A stretch of 64,000 nucleotides of DNA. Origin: JAZIHH01 sp036678685 (lineage in GTDB: Bacteria > Bacillota > UBA4882 > UBA10575). The stretch is taken from assembly GCA_036678685.1 (NCBI GenBank), contig JAZIHH010000016.1:20557-84556 (forward strand), in the 5' to 3' direction. Position numbers and translations under genes: made by a program. Every line of letters starts with the position of its first letter. Position 1 is the stretch's first letter. The notes beneath the pieces are model-generated. The model did not search any database, had not been told where the DNA came from, and saw only the letters and a list, made by a program, of their open reading frames with translations. Shown one piece after another: positions 1-6,975 of this stretch.

Positions 1-247
1 GGCCGGAGATGTTGGAGCGAACCAGTCCCTCTTCATTGGCCCCGCTGATGGGAAGGACCACCACCTGCGCGTCTTTTATCGCCTCGAGCATTGAGTTGAC
101 GGGAAAGAGGGACCCGGCCGGCGAGACTCCTGCCAGACCGTAAACCCTGACCCAGGCCGCTTGCTTCGCCAAAGCCTCGGCCAGGATGACCTGACGTTCG
201 TCTCCACCAAGCACTGCTACACCTGCATCCGCGAGACACCCTGCCAT
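1..247 (-). CDS. dpaA: Dipicolinate synthase subunit A (partial, runs off the window)
   Basis: The first 82 codons of a protein that continues beyond base 1. The translation has a nucleotide-binding type start (VAVLGGDERQ, followed by an Ala-rich helix) and a VVVLPISGANEEGLV segment, both characteristic of SpoVFA/DpaA. With DpaB this enzyme makes dipicolinic acid from a lysine-pathway intermediate in the mother cell for the spore core. The ATG at 247 follows a strong AGAGGAGGA ribosome site about ten bases upstream. It lies 84 bases downstream of dapB in the same direction, so it may share the lysine-riboswitch transcript. I saw no convincing sporulation promoter in the gap. The family call is firm from the N-terminus; the rest is not visible. 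Confidence 0.85.
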   Translation of the reverse strand, partial: MAGCLADAGVAVLGGDERQVILAEALAKQAAWVRVYGLAGVSPAGSLFPVNSMLEAIKDAQVVVLPISGANEEGLVRSNISG

Positions 248-331
248 CGGGAGCAATCCTCCTCTCACATCTCTCCAGGCAATGAGCATTATCAGTATAT
301 TCTTTTCCCGGATGGAAGGTGCCGGCCCGGA

Positions 332-1132
332 TTAGCGGAGAAAGCTCTCCAAACCGGTGATTAAACCCTGTTCTTTGGTTACTTTTCTGATGGCCAAAAG
401 AACACCGGGCATAAAAGAAGAACGGTCCAAAGAATCATGCCTGATCGTCAAGGTTTGTCCCATCCCGCCGAAGATCACCTCTTGATGGGCCACCAGCCCC
501 GGCAACCTTACACTGTGGATGTGGATGCCGGTAAGTTCGCCTCCCCTGGCCCCTTTAATCTTCTCCAGGGGAGCGGGTTTGGCCGCCGGTTGTTGCAAAC
601 GGGCGTTGTTGATTATCTCCGCCGTCTTTATGGCCGTGCCGGAAGGCGCGTCAATCTTTTTATCATGATGCAACTCAATAATCTCCGCTTCCGGGAAAAA
701 CTTGGCCGCCTCGGCGGCAAAACGCATCATCAGAATAGCGCCAATCGCAAAATTGGGCGCCACCAAAAAAGCTTTGCCGGACTTGGCCGCCAGACGTTCG
801 ATCTCGTCCAGATTCTCCTGAGTCAAGCCGGTTGTTCCGATGACGCCGGCCACCCCCGCCTCCGCCGCGCACCTTATATTCTCCATCACCGCCAGCGGCA
901 TGGTAAAATCCACCATCACCTGCGGCCTGGTTTCGGCCAAGGTTTTAGGTAAATCGGCGCTGATGATCACGCCCGATTTTTCCAGCCCCACCACCTGGCA
1001 GGCGTCCTTCCCCACGCCCTCCTTGTCGGTGGCCCCGACCAGTTCCATATCATGCTGGGCGCAAACCGCTTTCACCACTTCCCGTCCCATACGGCCGTAA
1101 GCCCCGGATACGAGCACTCTAATCCGCTCCAT
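332..1132 (-). CDS. dapB: 4-hydroxy-tetrahydrodipicolinate reductase
   Basis: NAD(P)H-dependent reductase of the diaminopimelate/lysine pathway; it also supplies the branch towards dipicolinate. The 266-residue protein has the dinucleotide-binding GAYGRMGREV at the N-terminus, the IGTTG and APNFAIG segments, and the substrate-binding HHDKKIDAPSGTA. The length is normal for the family. The start at 1132 is chosen because it follows GAGGAGGGAATCC. A longer reading from 1171 would begin inside the riboswitch terminator. It is preceded by a lysine riboswitch and followed by dpaA. Expression should fall when lysine is plentiful. Confidence 0.96.
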   Translation of the reverse strand: MERIRVLVSGAYGRMGREVVKAVCAQHDMELVGATDKEGVGKDACQVVGLEKSGVIISADLPKTLAETRPQVMVDFTMPLAVMENIRCAAEAGVAGVIGTTGLTQENLDEIERLAAKSGKAFLVAPNFAIGAILMMRFAAEAAKFFPEAEIIELHHDKKIDAPSGTAIKTAEIINNARLQQPAAKPAPLEKIKGARGGELTGIHIHSVRLPGLVAHQEVIFGGMGQTLTIRHDSLDRSSFMPGVLLAIRKVTKEQGLITGLESFLR

Positions 1133-1154
1133 TGGATTCCCTCCTCGTTCCTTT

Positions 1155-1185
1155 AAAAAAAGGGCCGGCATGAGCCAACCCTTTT
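1155..1185 (-). terminator. Riboswitch-controlled intrinsic terminator
   Basis: On the minus strand an AGGGTTGGC / GCCGGCCCT stem with a TCAT loop runs directly into seven T. It sits between the lysine aptamer and the dapB ribosome site, the position expected for the expression platform of a transcription-attenuating lysine riboswitch. Confidence 0.85.
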
Positions 1186-1221
1186 AGATTCAGAAACTCG
1201 TCACCGGTTTCTGCACCGTTG

Positions 1222-1396
1222 GCGGCAAGGTAGCTCTTCACCCACTGGTGACAGTACCGGAGTTCTTCACTCCGGTCCCAGCCGGTTGTCTGAGCCGCAA
1301 CAACCGGCTTCGGCGGCGGTCCCTTTCCCCAAAACTCACCGGCGGGCTTCGCCTCCCTCCGGGTACTCTTGACCTCCGCGCCTCTACTCTGCCCCA
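1222..1396 (-). promoter_or_regulatory. Lysine riboswitch (L box) of dapB
   Basis: The minus-strand leader carries the conserved L-box segments in order: GAGGCGCGGAGGTCAAGAGTA near the 5' end, CCGCCGAAG in the core, a TGGGACCGGAGTG segment with its own small hairpin, then TACTGTCA and AGAGCTACC closing the P1 stem against GGCAGAGTAG. These are the diagnostic sequences of the lysine aptamer. A terminator and dapB follow. Binding of lysine is expected to favour the terminator. The motif content makes this call strong; the exact ends are approximate. Confidence 0.93.
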
Positions 1397-1412
1397 TTTC
1401 AATTGTGTATCT

Positions 1413-1441
1413 ATTGTCCTACAATTTTCTTCCCCTGTCAA
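1413..1441 (-). promoter_or_regulatory. Sigma-A promoter of the lysine riboswitch-dapB transcript
   Basis: TTGACA (1436-1441) and GACAAT (1413-1418) are separated by 17 bases on the minus strand. They place the transcript start about 10 bases before the first conserved base of the lysine aptamer. Confidence 0.75.
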
Positions 1442-1456
1442 GAGGGGTTGGTTTGG

Positions 1457-1720
1457 TTAGTCTCTTTTTCTTCCGGAGGTTTTCTTACCGAAGACCTCCG
1501 GTTCCAGTTCCACCAGTAAGAAATCTTTACTGATCTTTTTCACGTTCCGCCAGGGGATTTCCCTTCCTTTGCGCAGTAAAGACTGCTTTTCCGTAAGAAG
1601 AAAAGAATGGATTCTCCCGGACGACAGATCACAGAGGGCTTCAACTTTATAAAAGACCCCCAGTCTCGTTCCGTCCGCCAGGTTAATAATCTCTTTGCCG
1701 TTCAACTCCGACAGGCGCAT
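1457..1720 (-). CDS. YlmC/YmxH-family PRC-barrel sporulation protein
   Basis: An 87-residue protein starting MRLSELNGKEIINL at 1720, with GGGGAGG just upstream. It has the compact PRC-barrel pattern of the YlmC/YmxH family: ELNGKEIINLADGTRLG at the start, FLLTEKQSLLRKGREIPW in the middle and a KISKDFLLVEL strand near the end. Members are widespread in spore formers and are linked to sporulation, but their molecular function is unknown. It lies between lipA and dapB in the same direction. The basic C-terminal tail (GKKTSGRKRD) is probably disordered. Confidence 0.85.
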   Translation of the reverse strand: MRLSELNGKEIINLADGTRLGVFYKVEALCDLSSGRIHSFLLTEKQSLLRKGREIPWRNVKKISKDFLLVELEPEVFGKKTSGRKRD

Positions 1721-1770
1721 TTTTCCTCCCCTTCTCATAGCTATTAGCGAAAGGGAGAAAACTTTCCTTA

Positions 1771-2643
1771 TTATAATCCCGGCAAGCGGGAGGAAGATTC
1801 CAGCATTTGTCCGGCATGATAAGAACTCCTGACCAACGGGGAGGAGGCCACCTGTTGGAAACCCATCTTTTCAGCGATCTCCCTGTACCGGGCAAATACT
1901 TCCGGCCGCACATATTCCACCACCGGGTGGTGCCGGCGGGAAGGCGCCAGATACTGACCGATGGTCAAAAAGTCGCAACCTGCCGCCAACAGGTCGGCAA
2001 AAACGGCGATGACCTCCTCTTCTTCTTCCCCCAAACCCACCATGATGCCGGATTTGGTTTTGATCGTGGGGTCCATTTTCTTGACCGCCTCCAACACCCG
2101 CAGAGACCGGCGGTAGATGGCCCGCGGCCGGACGGCGGGATAAAGGCGGGGTACGGTTTCCACGTTATGGTTGATCACTTCCGGTCCGGCTTCCACCACC
2201 AGGCGCAATGCTCCGTTGTCCCCTTGAAAATCAGGAATCAACACTTCGATCGCAGCCTCCGGGTTCAACCGCCGGACCGCTCTCACGGTCCGAGCAAAGT
2301 GCCCGGCCCCGCCGTCGGACAGGTCATCGCGGGTCACCGATGTGACGACCACATGTTTTAACTGTAAAGCCTTTACCGCCCGGGCCACGCGGAGCGGTTC
2401 GTTCCTGTCGACCGGTTGGGGAACCCCTTTCGTCACATTACAGAACGTGCAGTTCCGGGTGCAAACATTGCCCAAAATCATAAAAGTGGCCGTCCTCCGG
2501 CTGAAACACTCCATCTGATTGGGACAATTTGCTTCTTCGCAAACGGTATGAAGGGAAAGGTTTTGCAAAACATCTCTGACTTCCCGGTTGTTTTCCCCGG
2601 CCCGGACTCTAATCTTCAACCATTCAGGCTTCCGGTCGGTCAT
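1771..2643 (-). CDS. lipA: Lipoyl synthase
   Basis: Radical-SAM enzyme that inserts two sulfurs into protein-bound octanoyl groups to give lipoyl cofactors. The 290-residue protein has the auxiliary cluster motif C-x4-C-x5-C (C35, C40, C46), the radical-SAM motif C-x3-C-x2-C (C61, C65, C68) and the C-terminal RSSY at 272-275, whose serine ligates the auxiliary cluster. All key residues are present and the length is typical. It lies 25 bases downstream of lipB, an evident two-gene lipoate synthesis operon. Confidence 0.97.
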   Translation of the reverse strand: MTDRKPEWLKIRVRAGENNREVRDVLQNLSLHTVCEEANCPNQMECFSRRTATFMILGNVCTRNCTFCNVTKGVPQPVDRNEPLRVARAVKALQLKHVVVTSVTRDDLSDGGAGHFARTVRAVRRLNPEAAIEVLIPDFQGDNGALRLVVEAGPEVINHNVETVPRLYPAVRPRAIYRRSLRVLEAVKKMDPTIKTKSGIMVGLGEEEEEVIAVFADLLAAGCDFLTIGQYLAPSRRHHPVVEYVRPEVFARYREIAEKMGFQQVASSPLVRSSYHAGQMLESSSRLPGL

Positions 2644-2668
2644 GGCTTTTCTTCCTCCCGGTAATCTC

Positions 2669-3364
2669 TTATTCCGCCTGTTCCATAAGACCGGCTGTTG
2701 ACAACAGTTTCCATAGATCCCCGCGGGTCACCGGTTCCGGTTTTAAGGAAAAGATCCGGCAAAAATAATCCACCACCTGCCGCCTTACCCGGTCCATATC
2801 CAAAGGACGGCCCAGGAGCTTTTGTAACGAAGTTACTCCTTTGTCTTGAATGCCACAGGGAATAATCCACGTAAAATCTTCCAATCTGGTATTGACATTA
2901 AAGGCGAAACCGTGCATGGTAACCCATTTCTTGACGGCGACGCCAATCGCTGTTATTTTCTCCTCTTTAACCCACACCCCGGTATAATTTTTTATCCGGC
3001 CGGCCCTGATTTGATATTCCTCCTGTAAGAGACAGATAAAAGTCTCTTCCAGCTTACGGAGGTAAGTATGAATATCCTTTCCGTGCCCGGTCAGGTCCAT
3101 AATGGGATAACCCACAATTTGCCCGGGACCGTGATAGGTTACGTCTCCGCCCCGGTTCACCTCATAGACGGCGACCTTCTCCGGAACCCTCAGAATATGG
3201 TTTTTTTTACCGCTTTTCCCGATGGTCAAGACCGGCGGGTGTTCTACCAACAGCAAGAGGTCGGTGGTAAGATCCTGTTGCCGCAGTTGCAACAGCTCTT
3301 CCTGGATGCGCAGGGCTTTTTCGTATTCCAGCCGCCCCAAATAAAGAACTTTGATCCTCTTCAT
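2669..3364 (-). CDS. lipB: Octanoyl-[ACP]:protein N-octanoyltransferase
   Basis: Transfers octanoate from acyl carrier protein to lipoyl domains, the step before LipA. The 231-residue protein has the RGGDVTYHGPGQ signature at 71-82, the catalytic lysine K136 in KITAIGV and the acyl-accepting cysteine C170 in PCGIQDKGVTSL. A GGTGAGAACAG ribosome site precedes ATG 3364. lipA follows 25 bases downstream. No glycine-cleavage or 2-oxoacid dehydrogenase genes are in the window, so the target proteins are elsewhere. Confidence 0.96.
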   Translation of the reverse strand: MKRIKVLYLGRLEYEKALRIQEELLQLRQQDLTTDLLLLVEHPPVLTIGKSGKKNHILRVPEKVAVYEVNRGGDVTYHGPGQIVGYPIMDLTGHGKDIHTYLRKLEETFICLLQEEYQIRAGRIKNYTGVWVKEEKITAIGVAVKKWVTMHGFAFNVNTRLEDFTWIIPCGIQDKGVTSLQKLLGRPLDMDRVRRQVVDYFCRIFSLKPEPVTRGDLWKLLSTAGLMEQAE

Positions 3365-3489
3365 CTGTTCTCACCGGCGTTCTTCTCTGTGTTCCGCCCC
3401 AGTTTAAAAAGGCGCAGTGATGGCCGGACAATGTAGATTTCGGTTTACCGCCCAAAACCCCTCCCTTTTTTCTCTTTTTTAACAGAAAC

Positions 3490-3807
3490 TTATTTTTCCT
3501 CCCGGAAGAAAGGGAAATTTGCCCAAACCCGCCCCACGAGATCTTGGAGGCCGTTTGCCGCCTCCTCCGGCGGGGAAGTCCTGTATTTTAAGGGCATTCC
3601 TGGAAGAGGCCGTCCGTGGGCGTCCACCACGACGACAATCTCCCCGGCCCCGTCCTTTTCTCTCCACAAGCTCTCCAAACGCTGCCTGACCGCCAGGGCT
3701 GCCCATTTTTCCTGTTCCCGGCTTTGAATCCGGTACAACTGACCGGCCTGAAAAGATCCGGCGGCCACCAGGAGAAGAAAGAGCATTGTTATTCTTTTTT
3801 TCGCCAT
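3490..3807 (-). CDS. Small membrane-anchored protein of unknown function
   Basis: A 105-residue protein I do not recognise. Residues 5-22 form one hydrophobic segment (ITMLFLLLVAAGSFQAG), a signal anchor or uncleaved signal. The rest is soluble, with an RxxLESLWREKDG helix and a short beta pattern EIVVVVDAHGRPLPGMPL. AAAGGGGTGACAAAAG precedes ATG 3807, which supports real translation. It lies upstream of lipB in the same direction and divergent from sigK. Being next to a late mother-cell sigma factor suggests a sporulation role, but that is only context. Confidence 0.6.
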   Translation of the reverse strand: MAKKRITMLFLLLVAAGSFQAGQLYRIQSREQEKWAALAVRQRLESLWREKDGAGEIVVVVDAHGRPLPGMPLKYRTSPPEEAANGLQDLVGRVWANFPFFREEK

Positions 3808-3945
3808 CTTTTGTCACCCCTTTTTTATGATGCCCGGAAAAGATTACTTAAAGCCCTCTCCGGCAAAAAAACAAGGACTGGCACAAAAGCCCCGTTAAAA
3901 ACATAGAGTATAAAGCGGCGAATACGGCTTGTCTCCGGAGGTGTC

Positions 3946-4653
3946 ATGATGATTCCTGCCTTAGCCGGTTTGTTGAGCGGGTTTTTTCAGGGGTTTACCT
4001 GGCTGGTCTCGTATATTACCAATAATGTTTTCCCCCTGCCCCTGGGAGAAAAGGAGGAGCAAAAACTTCTGCTCCGGATGGAACAGGGGGACCAGGAAGC
4101 CAGGAATACCCTTATTGAACGCAACCTGCGGCTGGTGGCCCATATTGTCAAGAAATTTGACAATACGGGGGAAGATAATGACGATTTGATCTCCATCGGC
4201 ACCATCGGTCTGATTAAAGGGATCAATACTTACCAGCGCAACCGCAATACCCGCCTGGCCACTTATGCGGCCCGCTGCATTGAAAATGAAATCTTGATGC
4301 ACCTGCGCGCCCTGAAAAAAAATAAGGGCGACATTTTTCTCCAGGAAGCAATCGGTTCCGATAAAGAGGGGAATGAAATTACGCTCATGGATATTCTGGA
4401 TACCGGCGTCAACCTCGTCCCGGAAACGGTCGAGATGAAGCTGGAAGAGGAACGGTTGCGCGAAAAGCTGAACAACCTTAATAAAAGAGAAAAAAAGGTG
4501 CTGGAACTCCGTTACGGTTTGAAAAACGGTGTGGCCAAAACCCAGAAGGAAATAGCGCGACTGTTGGGAATTTCCCGTTCCTATGTTTCCCGGATCGAAA
4601 AAAAGGCGTTGAAAAAACTTTTCCTTGATTTACTGGAGCAAAACCACAACTAA
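3946..4653 (+). CDS. sigK: RNA polymerase sporulation sigma factor sigma-K (pro-form)
   Basis: Late mother-cell sigma factor. The 235-residue protein begins with a hydrophobic pro-sequence of about 20 residues (PALAGLLSGFFQGF) followed by VSYITNNVFPLPL, as in pro-sigma-K, which is processed by SpoIVFB. Regions 2.1-2.4 read ARNTLIERNLRLVAHIVKKF, DDLISIGTIGLIKGI and TYAARCIENEILMHLRALKK. Region 4 ends with the helix-turn-helix KTQKEIARLLGISRSYVSRI. The gene is continuous, so no skin-type element interrupts it. GGAGGTGTC precedes the tandem ATGATG start. A strong terminator follows at 4690. Confidence 0.95.
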   Translation: MMIPALAGLLSGFFQGFTWLVSYITNNVFPLPLGEKEEQKLLLRMEQGDQEARNTLIERNLRLVAHIVKKFDNTGEDNDDLISIGTIGLIKGINTYQRNRNTRLATYAARCIENEILMHLRALKKNKGDIFLQEAIGSDKEGNEITLMDILDTGVNLVPETVEMKLEEERLREKLNNLNKREKKVLELRYGLKNGVAKTQKEIARLLGISRSYVSRIEKKALKKLFLDLLEQNHN

Positions 4654-4689
4654 TACCGGTTTTTCCCCGGGGTTTTGCGCGAAGAAAAG

Positions 4690-4719
4690 GACGGTCTTGA
4701 AACAAGATCGTCTTTTTTT
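4690..4719 (+). terminator. Intrinsic terminator of sigK
   Basis: A ten-base stem GACGGTCTTG / CAAGATCGTC with an AAA loop is followed by seven T, 37 bases after the sigK stop codon. Confidence 0.9.
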
Positions 4720-4749
4720 CCTGCCCGTTATATGGGCGCTTTTAAGGAA

Positions 4750-4783
4750 ATTGTAAACCGTCAATAAAAAACCGGTTGACAAT
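4750..4783 (+). promoter_or_regulatory. BirA biotin-repressor operator of bioYMN
   Basis: The inverted repeat ATTGTAAACC-N14-GGTTGACAAT closely matches the Firmicute BirA box (TTGTTAACC-N14/15-GGTTAACAA). Its right arm covers the -35 box of the bioY promoter. Biotinyl-AMP-loaded BirA bound here would block transcription. The site shows that the genome has a BirA with a DNA-binding domain and that the following transporter carries biotin. Confidence 0.9.
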
Positions 4784-4804
4784 ATACCCGGCATTAAAGA
4801 TAAT
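4776..4804 (+). promoter_or_regulatory. Sigma-A promoter of bioYMN
   Basis: TTGACA (4776-4781) and GATAAT (4799-4804) with a 17-base spacer. The -35 box is inside the right arm of the BirA operator. Confidence 0.85.
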
Positions 4805-4838
4805 AAAAAGGACAGGCAAAAGAAGAGGTGAAAGCCGG

Positions 4839-5480
4839 ATGAGCCAAAAACCGTTGTTTAAAGGGAAACCGGCGGCCGGAGAGGTAACCCCGGTTCCGGC
4901 TCGAGCGGATCTGCGCCTGACCGTCCGGGTTTCCCTTTTTACCGCCCTGATTATTATCGGCGGCTACATCAGCGTACCTCTCCCGGGCGGGCCGGTGCCG
5001 CTGGTCCTCGCCGACTTTTTCGTGATAGCCGCCGGGCTTTTTCTTGGGTTAAAACAGGGATTGACCAGCGTTGCCCTGTATCTGTTCCTGGGAGCCCTGG
5101 GTTTGCCGGTCTTTTCCGGCGGCACTTCCGGCCTGGGGGTTTTTTTCGGTCCCACCGGCGGTTTTTTATTCGGTTATTTGCCACTGGCCGCTGCGGCCGG
5201 TTTCATTTCCAACCTGGGTAAGCCGTCGGCGGCCAAAAACCTTCTTGCTTTAGCCGCCGGCAATATCTTCTTATATGCCATGGGCGTGCCATGGCTTAAA
5301 GCCGTGATGAATTTCGACTGGCCCGCCGCCCTGGCAGCCGGGTTCTTCCCGTTTCTCCCGGGCCTTGTCATCAAGATCGCTGTTCTTTCCGCTCTGGGCC
5401 GTTTTTTCTTGCCCCGGTTTCAACAACCGTTGACTTCTGCTTCTCTTCACCACGGGGACCGGGGAGGCACAACCTCATGA
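4839..5480 (+). CDS. bioY: Biotin ECF transporter, substrate-binding S component
   Basis: Integral membrane protein of 213 residues with about six hydrophobic segments, matching BioY: SLFTALIIIGGYISVPLPGGPVP early on, then LGALGLPVFSGGTSGLG and FGPTGGFLFGYLP, the family signature loops. It captures biotin and delivers it to the ATPase/EcfT module encoded next. The ATG at 4839 is used because it follows AGAGGTG. An upstream TTG in the same frame is the -35 box itself and cannot be translated. The stop overlaps the bioM start (ATGA), so the genes are translationally coupled. Confidence 0.95.
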   Translation: MSQKPLFKGKPAAGEVTPVPARADLRLTVRVSLFTALIIIGGYISVPLPGGPVPLVLADFFVIAAGLFLGLKQGLTSVALYLFLGALGLPVFSGGTSGLGVFFGPTGGFLFGYLPLAAAAGFISNLGKPSAAKNLLALAAGNIFLYAMGVPWLKAVMNFDWPAALAAGFFPFLPGLVIKIAVLSALGRFFLPRFQQPLTSASLHHGDRGGTTS

Positions 5481-6226
5481 CCATTTTGGAAACCCAGGAA
5501 TTAACGCACGTTTTTCCCGACGGCACCGTAGCCATTCGAGATATAAATTTAAAGGTTAAAGCCGGAGAATTTATTGTCCTCGCTGGAGCCAACGGGTCGG
5601 GAAAAACCGTCCTAGCCCGGCACCTCAACGGTTTGCTGCAGCCCACCAAAGGCCGGGTCTTACTCCACGGGGAACCGGTCAGCAAAAATCCGGCGGCCGC
5701 CAGAAGAAAAGTCGGACTGGTTTTTCAAGATCCCGACAGTCAATTTGTGGGACAAACCGTAGCCGAGGACGTTGCTTTTGGCCCGGAAAATCTTAACCTG
5801 CCTCCGGCCCAAGTGGAAAGATTGGTTAAAGAGGCCTTGGCCGCCGTGGGCTTAAGCCAATTGTCCATGCAACATCCCTTCGCCCTTTCCGGCGGGGAAA
5901 AAAGAAAGCTGGCCGTGGCCGGCATCCTCGCCATGAAACCCGAAATCATTATTTTTGACGAACCCTTTACCGGGCTTGACTACCCCGGTGTCATCCAAGT
6001 TCTTGAAGTAATCTTACGCCTGCATCAAGCGGGCCGCACGATAATCGTGATCACCCACGAACTGGAAAAAATACTGGCCCATGCCGGACGCTTGATAATC
6101 CTCTACCAAGGAAAGATGGTTGAAGACGGAACCGTGGAAGAAGTGATCTCCCGGTCGGAAAAGTACGGGGTCCGGATGCCCCTGCGGAAGGGGGAGAAAA
6201 TAGAGTCACTGACATGGTTGAAATAA
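5477..6226 (+). CDS. bioM: Energy-coupling factor ATPase of the biotin transporter
   Basis: Cytoplasmic ABC ATPase of 249 residues. Walker A GANGSGKT is at 37-44, the Q-loop QDPDSQF at about 85, the signature LSGGEKRKLA at 137-146, Walker B IIIFDEP at 157-163 and the H-loop ITHE with H194. The DPDSQFVG form of the Q-loop region is typical of EcfA/CbiO-type ATPases. It sits between bioY and bioN with overlaps on both sides, so it is dedicated to biotin uptake here although it could also energise other S components. Confidence 0.93.
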   Translation: MTILETQELTHVFPDGTVAIRDINLKVKAGEFIVLAGANGSGKTVLARHLNGLLQPTKGRVLLHGEPVSKNPAAARRKVGLVFQDPDSQFVGQTVAEDVAFGPENLNLPPAQVERLVKEALAAVGLSQLSMQHPFALSGGEKRKLAVAGILAMKPEIIIFDEPFTGLDYPGVIQVLEVILRLHQAGRTIIVITHELEKILAHAGRLIILYQGKMVEDGTVEEVISRSEKYGVRMPLRKGEKIESLTWLK

Positions 6227-6975
6227 CCTTCCTCCGTTACATCCATAAGAATACGGTGTTACACCGGATGGACGCCCGTTTAAAACTGGCGGGCATGTTG
6301 GTGCTCAGCCTGGCGGCGGGTTTCGCGTCGAAATGGCCGCATTACGCCGCCCTTTTCCTGGTTCTCCTTTCCGCTTTCCTCGTCGCCCGGCTGCCTTTTA
6401 AGGCCTTGTTAAAGGACCTGAAGTTTTTTGGGCTCATCATCTTTCTTGTCCTGGTGGTTAATGCTTTTAAGACCCCCGGCGCTCCCTTTCCCTACCCCGG
6501 CTTCCCGGGCTTTTCCATCCAGGGCGCAGTTGCCGGTCTCCGCTTTGCCGGACGGTTAATCGTTATTATCATGATCTGTACAATAATGACCGGAACAACA
6601 TCCTTAATGACCTTAAAAAAGGCTCTTGAATGGTATTTACGGCCCGTCCCTTTCGTCCCGGAGGCAAGAATTGCCACCATGATCGGTCTTACCTTTATGT
6701 TGATCCCGCTTATCTTCCATAATTACCGGGAAATGATGAACGCCCAAAAATCCCGCGGTCTTGAGGGGAGAAAAAATCCGGTCCGGCGGATCAAGTTTAT
6801 CGTTTTCCCCCTTCTTGACCGGACCCTGCGCCGGACCGAGGAGATAGTATACGCCATGGAAGCCCGGTGCTACTCGGAAGTGCGTACCCGGGCCGTTTTC
6901 CAAAGCAAGAAAAGCGACTGGTTGCTCCTGGGGCTCTGTCTGGCCGTCTTTTTTTTCGTTATTTACCGCCCTTAA
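6214..6975 (+). CDS. bioN: Energy-coupling factor transmembrane component EcfT/BioN
   Basis: Membrane scaffold linking the ATPase to BioY. The 253-residue protein has four to five hydrophobic segments and the two coupling-helix motifs of EcfT proteins, AQKSRGLEG and YAMEARCY. It begins 13 bases inside the end of bioM. Its stop codon overlaps the convergent glycogen phosphorylase stop by four bases. Only a single ATPase gene is present, as in bioMNY operons, rather than the EcfA1-A2 pair of general modules. Confidence 0.93.
   Translation: MVEITFLRYIHKNTVLHRMDARLKLAGMLVLSLAAGFASKWPHYAALFLVLLSAFLVARLPFKALLKDLKFFGLIIFLVLVVNAFKTPGAPFPYPGFPGFSIQGAVAGLRFAGRLIVIIMICTIMTGTTSLMTLKKALEWYLRPVPFVPEARIATMIGLTFMLIPLIFHNYREMMNAQKSRGLEGRKNPVRRIKFIVFPLLDRTLRRTEEIVYAMEARCYSEVRTRAVFQSKKSDWLLLGLCLAVFFFVIYRP

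Noticed and set aside
437..952. Plus-strand open frame opposite dapB
   Set aside because: Antisense shadow of a well-conserved gene; no ribosome site or family signature.
3840..3945. Sigma-E type promoter before sigK
   Set aside because: A CATAGAGTA stretch loosely resembles a -10, but no acceptable -35 could be placed, so I did not annotate it.
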